Assembly: GCF_004745575.1 (NCBI RefSeq)
Contig: NZ_RPEM01000005.1
Location: forward strand, 124,001 to 188,000
Length of the DNA stretch: 64,000 bases
Source: Pseudotabrizicola sediminis
Lineage (GTDB): Bacteria; Pseudomonadota; Alphaproteobacteria; Rhodobacterales; Rhodobacteraceae
Reading direction: 5' to 3'
Below are positions 25,402-34,832 of this stretch, piece after piece. The translations under genes and the position numbers were made by a program. Every line of letters begins with the position of its first letter. The stretch's first letter is position 1. The notes under the pieces were generated by a model, which was not told where the DNA came from, did not search any database, and worked only from the letters and a program-made list of their open reading frames with translations.

Positions 25402-27741
25402 TTATTCGCCGTAGGGCACCCAGACGGTTTTCACCGCCGTTGCGTGGCGCAGAAAAGCGCGGCCCTCGGCATCGGGCGCGAACCAGTCGCGGGCGCGGGT
25501 GTTGTTGACCCAGGTGCGTTTGAGGTTGGTGGCGGATTCGGCCTCGATCATCTGCGAGATGTCGGAGGACGAAAAGCTCCAGACCGCGTCGATATCCATG
25601 TGGCCCGCCAAGGGTTTGGCAAGGTCGGTATGGGGGCCGGTGACGATGTTGACCACGCCTGCGGGCAGGTCAGAGGTTTCCAGCACCTGATAGAAATCGG
25701 TGGCCGACAGCGGGAAGGGGTGGGATGGCACCAGCACGCAGGTGTTGCCCATGGCGATCGCCGGGGCCATCACCGAGATCAGGCCCAACAGCGGGGCCTC
25801 ATCCGGGCACAGGGCACCGATCACGCCGCAGGGTTCGTTCATCGCCAGGGCCACGCCGCGGAGGGGTACGGATTTCACCGCGCCGTCGAATTTGTCGGCC
25901 CATGCCGCATAGGTGAACAGCCGGGCAACGGCGGCCTCGACCTCTGCCGTGCCGGAGCTGCCGGTTTGTGCCTTGATCCGGGCGGCGAATTCTTCGGCGC
26001 GGGCTGACAGGTTTTCGGCGATGTAGAACAGGATCTGCGCGCGGGTGTGGGCGGTGCTGCGGGCCCAGCCTTTGGCGGCCTGCGCCGCCTCGACCGCGTT
26101 GCGGATGTCCTTGCGGTTGCCAAGGCCCACATGGCCCAGCAGCGCGCCTTTGGCGCTGTAGACCGGGGTGGAATAACCGCCATCGGGCCGGGCCTGCTTG
26201 CCGCCGATGAACAGCTTGGCGGTGCGGTCGAGGGTATCGACCGTGGCGGATTTGGGTGCGGGCATCGGGGCGACGGGTTTGAGCGCCGCCGCCTTGCCCT
26301 TGGGGCGCAGGTATGCAAGCAGCCCTTCCCAGCCGCCCTCACGCCCGAAGCCGCTTTCGCGCACGCCGCCGAAGCCTGCGGCGGCGTCGAACATATTGGT
26401 GCCGTTCACCCAGACCACCCCGGCCCGCAGCTTGGGCGCGATGTCCAGCGCAAGGTTCACATTTTCGGTCCAGACGGTGGCGGCAAGGCCATAGCGGGTG
26501 TTGTTGGCAAGCTCTACTGCTTCGGCCGGGGTGCGGAAGGTCATGCTGACCAGCACAGGGCCAAAGATTTCTTCCTGCATCAGGGTTGAGGCGGCTGACA
26601 GGCCGGTGATCAGGGTGGGCGGGTAGAAGCAGCCCTGCGGCAGGGGCGTGTCGGCGGTGTATTTTTCGCCATCCGAGGCATCGACCAGCCGGGTGATGGT
26701 GGCCAGTTGCACCGGGTCGACCACGGCACCCACGTCGATGCATTTGTCGAGCGGATCGCCGATGCGCAACCCATCCATCCGGCGTTTCAGCCGTGCGTGG
26801 AAGCGGTCGGCCACGCCTTCTTGCACCAGCAAGCGGCTGCCCGCACAGCAGACCTGCCCGCCGTTGAACCAGATGGCATCGACCAGCCCCTCGACCGCCG
26901 AGTCGATGTCTGCGTCGTCAAACACGATGTAGGGGGATTTTCCTCCCAACTCCAGCGTCAGGGCCTTGGCCGTTCCGGCGGTGGCGCGGCGGATGGCCTT
27001 GCCCACGGCGGTGGACCCGGTAAAGGCGATCTTGTCGACGCCCGGGTGTGCCACCAGTGCCGCCCCGGTGTCGCCATCGCCGGTGACGATGTTCAGCACG
27101 CCGGGGGGCAGGCCCGCCTCACGGCTGATGTCTGCAAACAGCAATGCGGTAAGCGGGGTGTATTCGGCGGGTTTGAGCACCACCGTATTGCCCGCTGCCA
27201 GTGCGGGGGCCACCTTCCACGCAAGCATCAGCAGCGGGAAGTTCCACGGGATGACCGCGCCGCAAACGCCCAAAGGCTCCATCCCCGGCAGCTCAGACGG
27301 GGCGAGCTGTGCAAGGCCCGCGTGATAGTAGAAATGCCGCGCGACGAGGGGCAGGTCGATGTCGCGGGATTCGCGGATGGGCTTGCCGTTGTCCATCGTT
27401 TCCAGCACTGCCAGCAGGCGGGCGTGTTTTTGTACCAGTCGGGCGAGGGCATAAAGGTATTGCGCGCGTTTATGGCCGGGCAGCCGCGCCCATTTGGGCT
27501 GCGCGCGGCGGGCAGCGGCGACAGCCGCATCAACGGTGGCGGCAGAGCCTTGGCTGACCTGCGCCAGCAGGGTGCCGGTGGCGGGGTTTTTCGTGTCAAA
27601 CACCGCATCGGGCGTGGTGAAGCTGCCATTGATGAAGTGGCCAAAGCGCCGATCGCGCCGGGCCAGCCAATCCAGCGCTTCGGCATTGGATTCGGGGGCG
27701 GGGCCATAGGACATGGTGTCGAAGATTTCTTTGATTGTCAT
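25402..27741 (-). CDS. Two-domain aldehyde dehydrogenase (ALDH16 type)
   Basis: A 779-residue fusion of two ALDH domains. The first (about 1-490) is complete: IPWNFPLLMLAWK, KPAEYTP, LELGGKSP with the general base Glu, and NGGQVCCAGSR with the catalytic Cys. The second (about 510-779) keeps the fold (NEPCGVIGALCPDEAPLLGL, LPAGVVNIVTGP) but has neither ELGGK nor the catalytic Cys loop and is vestigial, as in the ALDH16 family. A bacterial ALDH16 from the related genus Loktanella has been characterised. The gene lies 4 nt after deoC, so its likely in vivo substrate is the acetaldehyde that DeoC releases (inference). Confidence 0.92.
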   Translation of the reverse strand: MTIKEIFDTMSYGPAPESNAEALDWLARRDRRFGHFINGSFTTPDAVFDTKNPATGTLLAQVSQGSAATVDAAVAAARRAQPKWARLPGHKRAQYLYALARLVQKHARLLAVLETMDNGKPIRESRDIDLPLVARHFYYHAGLAQLAPSELPGMEPLGVCGAVIPWNFPLLMLAWKVAPALAAGNTVVLKPAEYTPLTALLFADISREAGLPPGVLNIVTGDGDTGAALVAHPGVDKIAFTGSTAVGKAIRRATAGTAKALTLELGGKSPYIVFDDADIDSAVEGLVDAIWFNGGQVCCAGSRLLVQEGVADRFHARLKRRMDGLRIGDPLDKCIDVGAVVDPVQLATITRLVDASDGEKYTADTPLPQGCFYPPTLITGLSAASTLMQEEIFGPVLVSMTFRTPAEAVELANNTRYGLAATVWTENVNLALDIAPKLRAGVVWVNGTNMFDAAAGFGGVRESGFGREGGWEGLLAYLRPKGKAAALKPVAPMPAPKSATVDTLDRTAKLFIGGKQARPDGGYSTPVYSAKGALLGHVGLGNRKDIRNAVEAAQAAKGWARSTAHTRAQILFYIAENLSARAEEFAARIKAQTGSSGTAEVEAAVARLFTYAAWADKFDGAVKSVPLRGVALAMNEPCGVIGALCPDEAPLLGLISVMAPAIAMGNTCVLVPSHPFPLSATDFYQVLETSDLPAGVVNIVTGPHTDLAKPLAGHMDIDAVWSFSSSDISQMIEAESATNLKRTWVNNTRARDWFAPDAEGRAFLRHATAVKTVWVPYGE

Positions 27742-27745
27742 GGCC

Positions 27746-28759
27746 TTATCCCATCGCGTGGCGGTTGGCGGCGGAGTAGTGGCCGGTCAGGTGGTGATCC
27801 AGCTGGCGTTCGATATCGCCCAAGAGGCTGGAGGCCCCAAAGCGGAACAGGTCGGGTTGCAGCCAGGGGTGGCCGAGTTCATCCTTCATCAGCGCCAGAT
27901 ACAGCAGCGCATCCTTGGCCTTTGATATCCCGCCCGCAGGTTTGTAGCCGACCTTGATGCCGGTACGGTCCTGATAATCGCGGATGCAGCGGATCATGGT
28001 CAGGCTGACGGGCAGGGTGGCGTTCACGCCTTCCTTGCCAGTAGAGGTTTTGATGAAATCGGCACCTGCCATCATGCAGATCAGCGACGCGCGCGCGACG
28101 TTGCGCAAGGTGCCAAGCTCGCCGGTGGCGAGGATGGCTTTGACATGGGCATCACCGCAGGCGGCGCGCATTTCGCGCATCTCGTCGTACAGCGCCTGCC
28201 AGTTCTGGGTCAGCACATGGCGGCGCGAGATGACGATGTCGATTTCGGCCGCGCCGGCGGCGACGCTTTCGCGGATTTCCTGCACCCGCAGGTGCCACGG
28301 CGACAGACCTGCCGGAAAGCCGGTTGAAACGGCGGCGACGGGTATGGCAGTGCCTTCCAGCGCGCGGACGGCGGTTTCGACCATATCGTGATAGACGCAA
28401 ACCGCACCCACCGTCAGCCCCTCCATCCCCAGTGCTTGCAGGGTTTCTGCCCGCACGGGCTGGCGGGCCTTGGCGCACAGCCGCTGGACGCGGCCGGGGG
28501 TATCATCGCCCGACAGGGTGGTCAGGTCGATCAGGCTGATAGCCTTGAGCAGCCAGGCGGCCTGAAAGTCCTTTTTGACCGACCGTCTGCCGCCCAATGT
28601 CGCCGCGCGCCGCTCGATCGCCGAGGTATTGGCCTGTACGCCTGCGACCCAATCCAGATCCAGCGCCATGCCGGGGTTGCGGTCATGGGGGGCGTGTGTG
28701 GGGGAAAGGTGCACAAGCTGGGTGGTTGTGGGGGGCACGTCGGGGGAAGGCGCGGTCAC
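27746..28759 (-). CDS. deoC: Deoxyribose-phosphate aldolase
   Basis: Splits 2-deoxyribose-5-phosphate into acetaldehyde and glyceraldehyde-3-phosphate in deoxynucleoside catabolism. The catalytic lysines are visible in VKAILATGEL and GADFIKTSTGKEGVNATL (Schiff base), with GYKPAGGIS near the C-terminus. The length is about 337 residues. The start is uncertain: a GTG at 28759 with AAAGGG upstream gives a rhodobacteral-like N-terminus, while a TTG at 28819 would add 20 residues. It forms a unit with the ALDH16 gene. The upstream Mrp genes run in the same direction, with a dyad in between. Confidence 0.93.
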   Translation of the reverse strand: MTAPSPDVPPTTTQLVHLSPTHAPHDRNPGMALDLDWVAGVQANTSAIERRAATLGGRRSVKKDFQAAWLLKAISLIDLTTLSGDDTPGRVQRLCAKARQPVRAETLQALGMEGLTVGAVCVYHDMVETAVRALEGTAIPVAAVSTGFPAGLSPWHLRVQEIRESVAAGAAEIDIVISRRHVLTQNWQALYDEMREMRAACGDAHVKAILATGELGTLRNVARASLICMMAGADFIKTSTGKEGVNATLPVSLTMIRCIRDYQDRTGIKVGYKPAGGISKAKDALLYLALMKDELGHPWLQPDLFRFGASSLLGDIERQLDHHLTGHYSAANRHAMG

Positions 28760-28838
28760 GGCAAGCCCTTTGCTGCGAAGGATTTCGCGTAATGTGGCAC
28801 GGGTACTGCGACCGGACAAGTCTGACGCTGCGCGTATT

Positions 28839-28852
28839 TGACCTGTTGGTCA
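28839..28852. promoter_or_regulatory. Dyad TGACC-TGTT-GGTCA upstream of deoC
   Basis: A perfect 5-bp inverted repeat around a 4-nt centre lies in the gap between phaG and deoC, 80 nt before the proposed deoC start. The spacing and sequence resemble operators of GntR-type regulators, but no such gene is adjacent. With no T-run it is unlikely to be a terminator for phaG. Confidence 0.4.
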
Positions 28853-28856
28853 GAAA

Positions 28857-29255
28857 TCAGTCCGGCTCGCGGTCGTGGATCAGGGTGGGGCCGACCGCTT
28901 CCACCTCGGGGTCGAAGGTTGCCCATTGGGTGCCCACCCCGGTGGGCGGCAGGTCTTCTGCCTTCACGGCAAGATGCAGCTGCGCCTTTGCGATGAAATT
29001 CGCGGTGATCGGTGCGGTCAGGAACAGGAACAGCGTGATCATCAGCTCGTGCCAGCTGACCGTGTCTTCGTAAAACCAGAAGTACGCCATGGATGCAATC
29101 AGCGCCGAGCCCACGCCGATGGTGGTCGCCTTGGTGGGGGCGTGCAGGCGCTGCATCGTGGTGGGCAGTTTCAGCAGGCCAAAGCTGCCGACGATGGCAA
29201 AGACGCCGCCGATGACCAGCAGGGCTGCAAGAATGTATTCGACAATCAGGTCCAT
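28857..29255 (-). CDS. phaG: Mrp-type Na+(K+)/H+ antiporter subunit G
   Basis: A 132-residue small membrane subunit of the multi-subunit cation/proton antiporter. Three hydrophobic helices carry the family signature (GSFGLLKLPTTMQRLHAPTKATT). It is the last gene of the six-gene operon, starting 5 nt after phaF ends. The C-terminal 30 residues are hydrophilic. Confidence 0.92.
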   Translation of the reverse strand: MDLIVEYILAALLVIGGVFAIVGSFGLLKLPTTMQRLHAPTKATTIGVGSALIASMAYFWFYEDTVSWHELMITLFLFLTAPITANFIAKAQLHLAVKAEDLPPTGVGTQWATFDPEVEAVGPTLIHDREPD

Positions 29256-29260
29256 GCCAT

Positions 29261-29533
29261 TCACTCGATGATGTCGCCGCGCAGGACGAATTTGCAATAG
29301 GCCACGGTCGAGACAAAGCCGGTCATGGCAAAGAGCAGCGCCGCTTCGAAGTTCACGCCAGACCCGGTGCGGACCCCGTAGAGCACGATCAACGCCAGAA
29401 CATTGATGACCATGGTATCCAGCGCAAGAATGCGGTCGGGCACGCCGGGGGCGCGGAACACGCGGTACAGGTTCATCGCCAGCCCGAGGCCAAAGCACAG
29501 GAAGGCGAAATCAAGAGCATAATTCAGGATCAT
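29261..29533 (-). CDS. phaF: Mrp-type antiporter subunit F
   Basis: A 90-residue subunit with three transmembrane helices and the MrpF motif (YRVFRAPGVPDRILALDTM). It overlaps phaE by 4 nt. In other bacteria this subunit is required for complex assembly. Confidence 0.92.
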   Translation of the reverse strand: MILNYALDFAFLCFGLGLAMNLYRVFRAPGVPDRILALDTMVINVLALIVLYGVRTGSGVNFEAALLFAMTGFVSTVAYCKFVLRGDIIE

Positions 29534-30021
29534 TCGAATATCCTTTTCAGCCGGTCTTCGTAGCGGGTCTTGATGTCGTGAATGATGGCGTCAGGGTCTG
29601 GTGCATGCAGGGCGTGGATCAGCAGCACACGGCCGCAGGATGACATGTCAGACGTCACTGTGCCCGGGGTCATGGTGATGGTGCCGGCCAGAACGGTGAT
29701 CGCCTCGGGCGTTTTCAGGTCGATCGGGACGGCGATCCAGCCGGAGCGGATGTTTTCATTGCGCATGAACAGGACGATCCGCGCGACCTCGATATTGGCT
29801 TTGACGATGTCCCACATCACCACAAGGACATAGGCGGCGAAGGCCGGTATGTTTTTCAGCGGCGGGCGGTTCGGCCAATAGGGCGCGGTCAGCTTGGGGA
29901 TGGCGATGGCCAGGATCAGGGCCATCGCCAAGCTGCCGATCTTGAACTGGTTGACCAGCAGGATCCAGGTCGCAAACAGCAAAAGCGACAGCAGCGGGTG
30001 GGGAAAGAGGCGGCGCAGCAT
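29530..30021 (-). CDS. phaE: Mrp-type antiporter subunit E
   Basis: A 163-residue membrane subunit with N-terminal hydrophobic helices (LLSLLLFATWILLVNQF) and the conserved segment ITVLAGTITMTPGTVTSDMS. It lies 1 nt after phaD and overlaps phaF by 4 nt, consistent with stoichiometric coupled translation. Confidence 0.92.
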   Translation of the reverse strand: MLRRLFPHPLLSLLLFATWILLVNQFKIGSLAMALILAIAIPKLTAPYWPNRPPLKNIPAFAAYVLVVMWDIVKANIEVARIVLFMRNENIRSGWIAVPIDLKTPEAITVLAGTITMTPGTVTSDMSSCGRVLLIHALHAPDPDAIIHDIKTRYEDRLKRIFE

Positions 30022-30022
30022 C

Positions 30023-31537
30023 TTACTTCACCTCGGGCAGTTGGTTGGCATTGATATAGGCGCTGGTGTCAAACAGGCCGGCGGATGTCACCTCAAGCCA
30101 GGCGATGACCGGGCCGGCGAAGATCGTCAGCCCGACCAGGCCCGCAAGGAGCCCGCCCACGGCGACAAAGGACAGCGCTTGGGCCGGGTGGCTGGGCGCA
30201 TCGCCGTCGGGGGCTGAGGCATGGGCCTTCCAGAACAGGGTCGATCCGGCGCGGGCAAAGCCCATAATCATGATCAGCGAGGTCACAAGGATGACCGACC
30301 ACACCAGCGCGGCAGAGTCGCGCAGCGCATCAAGCACCAGAAGCTTGCCGATAAAGCCCGACAGCGGCGGCATGCCTGCGGTGGCGATGGCCGAGACCAT
30401 GAACAGGGCCGAGATCAGCCCGGCCTGCGCAATCGGGGGCAGGGGGATGTGCAGGCTGTCATGCGCGCGACGGTCGACCACCAGATCGACGATCAGGAAC
30501 AGCGCCGCACCGGCCAGGGTGGAATGAACCATATAATACAGTGCGGCCGCCGTGGACGCCGGGGTGAAGGCCGAGATGGCGATGAATGCGGTGCCCATCG
30601 AGGCCACGGCGGCAAAGGCCGCCAGCCGCGACAAGGTGGTGGCGCCAAGGATACCCAGCGCGCCGATGACCAGCGTCAGCAGGGCGGCAGGCAGCATCAG
30701 ATCGGCGATCAGCGTGCCGGTGATGGGATGACCCGGCGGCAGCACCAACACGCCAAAGCGGATCACCGAATAAGCGCCGATCTTGGTCATCACCGCAAAC
30801 AGCGCCGCCACTGGGCCGGGGGCGTTGGAATAGGTGCCGGGCAGCCAGAACTGCAAGGGCACAAGCGCCCCCTTGATGGCAAAGACCATCATCAGCATCA
30901 CGGCGGCCACGCGGAACAGGGCGGCGTCGCCTTCGGGCAATGCTGCGGCCTTGACCGCCAGATCGGCGATGTTCAGCGTGCCGGTGATCGAATAGATCGC
31001 CGCCAGCGCAAACAGGAACAGCGACGAGCCGACAAGGTTGAAAGCCACATATTGCACGCCTGCGCGAAGCCGGTCGCGGCCGCCCGAATGGATCATCAAC
31101 CCATAGGACGCAATCAGCAGCACCTCGAAGAACACGAACAGGTTGAAGGCGTCACCGGTCAGGAAAGCGCCGCAGATGCCCATCAGCTGAAACTGGAACA
31201 ACGCATGGAAATGCCGCCCGCGCGTATCCCAGTTGGTGCCGATGACGTACAGCTGGACGCAGACCGCCAGCACCGCCGTCAGGGTGACCATCATCGCCGA
31301 CAGCCGGTCGAGCACCAGCACGATGCCAAAGGGCGCGGGCCAGTCGCCAAGGCGGTACACCTCGGGCGCGTCAGAGCTGGTGGCGATCAGCAGGGCAATG
31401 CTGACGGCAAGCAGACCGAAACTGGCCAGCAGCGAGAACACGCGCTGCAACAACAGGTCGTTGCGCATCAGCAGCACAATCAGCGCACCGATGATGGCCG
31501 GCAGCAGAACCGGCGCTGCGATCCAGTGATACATCAT
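30023..31537 (-). CDS. phaD: Mrp-type antiporter subunit D
   Basis: A 504-residue proton-translocating subunit homologous to NuoM/NuoN of complex I, with about 14 transmembrane helices. Conserved elements include FFEVLLIASYGLMIHSG (the helix carrying the key Glu), IKGALVPLQFWLPGTYSNAP (the key Lys on the proton path) and ATAGMPPLSGFIGK. It is coupled to phaC by a 4-nt overlap. Confidence 0.94.
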   Translation of the reverse strand: MMYHWIAAPVLLPAIIGALIVLLMRNDLLLQRVFSLLASFGLLAVSIALLIATSSDAPEVYRLGDWPAPFGIVLVLDRLSAMMVTLTAVLAVCVQLYVIGTNWDTRGRHFHALFQFQLMGICGAFLTGDAFNLFVFFEVLLIASYGLMIHSGGRDRLRAGVQYVAFNLVGSSLFLFALAAIYSITGTLNIADLAVKAAALPEGDAALFRVAAVMLMMVFAIKGALVPLQFWLPGTYSNAPGPVAALFAVMTKIGAYSVIRFGVLVLPPGHPITGTLIADLMLPAALLTLVIGALGILGATTLSRLAAFAAVASMGTAFIAISAFTPASTAAALYYMVHSTLAGAALFLIVDLVVDRRAHDSLHIPLPPIAQAGLISALFMVSAIATAGMPPLSGFIGKLLVLDALRDSAALVWSVILVTSLIMIMGFARAGSTLFWKAHASAPDGDAPSHPAQALSFVAVGGLLAGLVGLTIFAGPVIAWLEVTSAGLFDTSAYINANQLPEVK

Positions 31538-31887
31538 TTCTGGCCCCCATCGGCCGGGGTGTCGTCGTCGTTCATATCCACCTTGTCATGGCCTGCTTCG
31601 AGAAACGCCCCCAGCGCCATCATCACGATCACCGCTGTCATGCCGAAGGAAATGACGATGGCGGTCAGCACCAGCGCCTGTGGCAGCGGATCGGCATAGC
31701 CCGGCGCACCGGTGCCATAGATCGCGGGAACATTGGTGGCCAGACGGCCGGACGTGAACAGGAACACGTTGACCGCATAGGTCAGCAGCGTCAGCCCGAC
31801 AATCACCGGGAATGTGCGCTGACGCAGCATCAGATAGACCCCGGCGGCGGTCATCATGCCGATTGCGGATGCGACAAGAGCCTCCAT
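31534..31887 (-). CDS. phaC: Mrp-type antiporter subunit C
   Basis: A 117-residue NuoK-like subunit with three transmembrane helices (TAAGVYLMLRQRTFPVIVGL, ALVLTAIVISFGMTAVIVMM). It shares one nucleotide with the phaAB stop codon and overlaps phaD by 4 nt. The symbol is used here in the antiporter sense, not for polyhydroxyalkanoate synthase. Confidence 0.92.
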   Translation of the reverse strand: MEALVASAIGMMTAAGVYLMLRQRTFPVIVGLTLLTYAVNVFLFTSGRLATNVPAIYGTGAPGYADPLPQALVLTAIVISFGMTAVIVMMALGAFLEAGHDKVDMNDDDTPADGGQK

Positions 31888-34751
31888 CAGCGGGCCTCCT
31901 CGGATTTCAGGGTCCGGCCTTCGGACGGGTCGATGTCAAACGGCTGGGTGTTCACGGTTTCTCCGGCGCGCAGCCCGATCCGCGACAGCGAGGCCAAAGC
32001 CAGCATCACGGCGCCAAGCACGGTCAGGAACACGCCAAGGTCGAACAGGGCGGCGGTGGCCAGTTCGAACTCTTCCAGCGGCCAGATGGTCACGTAGCCG
32101 AAGGCCGAGGTCAGGAAGGGCAGGCCGTTGAACCATGCGCCGATGCCGGTTGCGGCAGCGATCAGCACGCCGGCAGCGATCAGCGCGTGATAGTCTACCT
32201 TTTGCCGCGCCGCCGTCCAGGCAAAGCCCGAGGCCATGTATTGCATGATCAGCGCGATGGCGACGATCAGGCCCGAGATGAACCCGCCACCGGGAAGGTT
32301 GTGGCCGCGCAGGAAGATGAACACGCCCACCATCATCGCAATCGGCAGCATGACCCGCGTGGCGACCACCAGCATCATCGGATGCCGGTCGCCCGCGCGG
32401 CGCTGGTCGGGCCGCCAGGCCAGAAGGCGGTCATTGGCCGGGCCCGCACGCAGCAGGGCTTCGGTCAGGGCAAAGATCACCAGTGCGGCAATGCCCAGCA
32501 CGATGATCTCGCCAAAGGTGTCATAGCCCCGGAAATCCACCAGAATGACGTTGACGATATTGGTGCCGCCGCCGCCGGTTTTGGAATTGGTGACGTGGAA
32601 GTCGGAAATCGTCTGGAAAGCCGGGTTGCGCGTCATCAGCGCATAGGCCAGCGCCGCGATGCCGACACCGGCGATCACCGCGATGGCGGCGTCCCACGTC
32701 CGGCGCAAAGGGGCGCTTTCAATCGGGGTGGTCTTGGGCAGGAAGTTCAGCGCCAGCAGCATCAGGATGATGGTCGCCACCTCGACAGAGATCTGGGTCA
32801 GCGCAAGGTCGGGGGCCGAGAAGTAGGCAAAGGCGACCGAGACCATCAGACCGATGATCCCCACAAGAACCAGCGTCAGCAGCCGGTTGCGGTGGAAGAT
32901 CACGATGGCCACGGTTGCCAGCACCAGTGACAGCCAGGCCAGCGCCGGAACCGGGGGGATGGGCATCAGATCGCGCGTGCCGATGGCATGGGTGCCGGTG
33001 TCAAAGGCGTAATAAGACGCCGCCGCGATCGCCAGTGTGCCGATGGCGATATAGCGGGTGAGCGCACCGTCATGCAGGCTGTTGGCGATGCGCCCGGCCA
33101 GCGTGGCAAAGGGTTCCATCAGGCCGTCAAAGATCCGCTTGGCCTCGGGCCGGGGGGTGGCGTTCCAGAATGCCATCAGGCGCGGGTGCAGGCCCAAGAG
33201 CAGCAGGCCGCCGCCGATTGCCGCCAGCGACATCCACAGGGCAGGCGCATAAAGTCCGTGCCAATGGGTGATCTTGACCGCGATCACTTCGCCGGTCACG
33301 GCACTTGCCGCCGCGTTCACCAGCCATGAAGCGGTCAGCATCGGGAACAGGCCGATCAGGATGACAAGGCAGGCCAGCAGGGCGGGGGCCGCCCAGAGGC
33401 CAAAGCCCGGATCATGCGGTTTGCCGGGGTAATCGGTGCGCACCGGGCCGAGGAAGGCATGCGCGATGAAGCGAAAGCTGTAGGCGACCGAAAACAGCGC
33501 ACCAATGGTGGCAAGCACGCCCAGCAGCCAGGGATTTGCCATCCATGCCGTATGTGCGGCCTCTTCCAGCATCAGTTCCTTTGACAGGAACCCGTTCAGC
33601 GGCGGGATGCCCGCCATCGACAGCGACGCGATGGTGACGATGGTGAAGGTGATTGGCATCAGGGTGCGCAGGCCGCCAAGGCGTTTCAGATCGCGGGTAT
33701 GCGCCTCATGGTCCACAATGCCTGCCGACATGAAGAGGGCGGCCTTGAAGGTGGCGTGGTTGATGATGTGGAACACGGCCACCGTGGCCGCCTCGGCAGT
33801 TCCAAAGCCCAGCAGCATGGTGATCAGGCCCAGATGCGACACGGTGGAAAACGCCAAAAGCGCCTTCAGGTCATCCTTGAACAGGGCGATCTTGGCAGCC
33901 ATGACCATGGTGATCAGACCGGTGGTCGCGACGATGTAGAACCATTCCGGCGTGCCCGACAGCACCGGCCACATGCGGGCCAGCAGGAACAGCCCGGCTT
34001 TGACCATGGTGGCCGAATGCAGATAGGCCGAAACGGGTGTGGGGGCTGCCATGGCATGCGGCAGCCAGAAGTGGAACGGGAACTGTGCCGATTTGGTGAA
34101 AGCACCCAAGAGGATCAGGATCAGCGCGGGCAGATACCAGTCCGACGACTGGATCGCCTCTTTGTTTTCCAGAATGACCGACAGGTCATAGCTGCCGACG
34201 ATATTGCCCAGAATGAGCATGCCCGCGATCATCGCAAGGCCACCGCCACCGGTGACGGTCAGCGCCATGCGGGCACCCTGGCGGCCTTCGGGCAGGTGTT
34301 TCCAATAGCCGATTAAAAGGAAGGACGATAGCGAGGTCAGCTCCCAGAACACCAGCAAAAGCAGGATGTTGTCGGACAGGACGATGCCCACCATCGCACC
34401 CTGAAACAGCATGAGGTAGGTGTAGAACTGCCCCATCGGGTCCGATTTCGCGAGGTAGAACCGCGCATACAGGATGATCAGCAGGCCGATGCCAAGGATC
34501 AGCCCCGCAAACAGCAGCCCCAGACCGTCAAGGAAGAAATTGGCGTTCAGGCCAAGCGACGGGATCCATTCGATCCGGGTCTGCACCACCTCGCCGCGCA
34601 GGACGGCGGGGGCGTTCAGGCCCAGCATCAGCAGCGCGAGGGCGGTGACCGACCCTGTCACCAAGGCACAGGCATTCTTGCCTGCGCGGATCATCAGACC
34701 GGGAAGAAGCGCACCAAGAAAAGGCAGCGCAGCAATCAGGGCGAGTGACAT
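31887..34751 (-). CDS. phaAB: Mrp-type antiporter fused subunit A/B
   Basis: A 954-residue fused subunit. The N-terminal two-thirds is the NuoL-like MrpA part (FWELTSLSSFLLIGYW, KSAQFPFHFWLPHAMAAPTP, HIINHATFKAALFMSAGIVDH). The C-terminal part is MrpB-like (RVMLPIAMMVGVFIFLRGHN, LPGGGFISGLIVAIALIMQY). The complex exchanges cytoplasmic Na+ or K+ for protons in pH and salt homeostasis. It is the first gene of the operon. Upstream lies a region with two copies of a GAAARCATTTTC palindrome. Confidence 0.94.
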   Translation of the reverse strand: MSLALIAALPFLGALLPGLMIRAGKNACALVTGSVTALALLMLGLNAPAVLRGEVVQTRIEWIPSLGLNANFFLDGLGLLFAGLILGIGLLIILYARFYLAKSDPMGQFYTYLMLFQGAMVGIVLSDNILLLLVFWELTSLSSFLLIGYWKHLPEGRQGARMALTVTGGGGLAMIAGMLILGNIVGSYDLSVILENKEAIQSSDWYLPALILILLGAFTKSAQFPFHFWLPHAMAAPTPVSAYLHSATMVKAGLFLLARMWPVLSGTPEWFYIVATTGLITMVMAAKIALFKDDLKALLAFSTVSHLGLITMLLGFGTAEAATVAVFHIINHATFKAALFMSAGIVDHEAHTRDLKRLGGLRTLMPITFTIVTIASLSMAGIPPLNGFLSKELMLEEAAHTAWMANPWLLGVLATIGALFSVAYSFRFIAHAFLGPVRTDYPGKPHDPGFGLWAAPALLACLVILIGLFPMLTASWLVNAAASAVTGEVIAVKITHWHGLYAPALWMSLAAIGGGLLLLGLHPRLMAFWNATPRPEAKRIFDGLMEPFATLAGRIANSLHDGALTRYIAIGTLAIAAASYYAFDTGTHAIGTRDLMPIPPVPALAWLSLVLATVAIVIFHRNRLLTLVLVGIIGLMVSVAFAYFSAPDLALTQISVEVATIILMLLALNFLPKTTPIESAPLRRTWDAAIAVIAGVGIAALAYALMTRNPAFQTISDFHVTNSKTGGGGTNIVNVILVDFRGYDTFGEIIVLGIAALVIFALTEALLRAGPANDRLLAWRPDQRRAGDRHPMMLVVATRVMLPIAMMVGVFIFLRGHNLPGGGFISGLIVAIALIMQYMASGFAWTAARQKVDYHALIAAGVLIAAATGIGAWFNGLPFLTSAFGYVTIWPLEEFELATAALFDLGVFLTVLGAVMLALASLSRIGLRAGETVNTQPFDIDPSEGRTLKSEEAR

Positions 34752-34832
34752 GAAACGGGCGTTCCCTCGTCGTGGCGTGGCGTTTTTGCGTCGTTATCGT
34801 CGCGGCGGGTTTTTGCCGATCAAAGATCTTGC

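Noticed and set aside
30221-31699. 492-codon plus-strand frame opposite phaD
   Set aside because: It is extremely Gln/Arg/His-rich, the mirror of hydrophobic membrane-protein codons on the minus strand.
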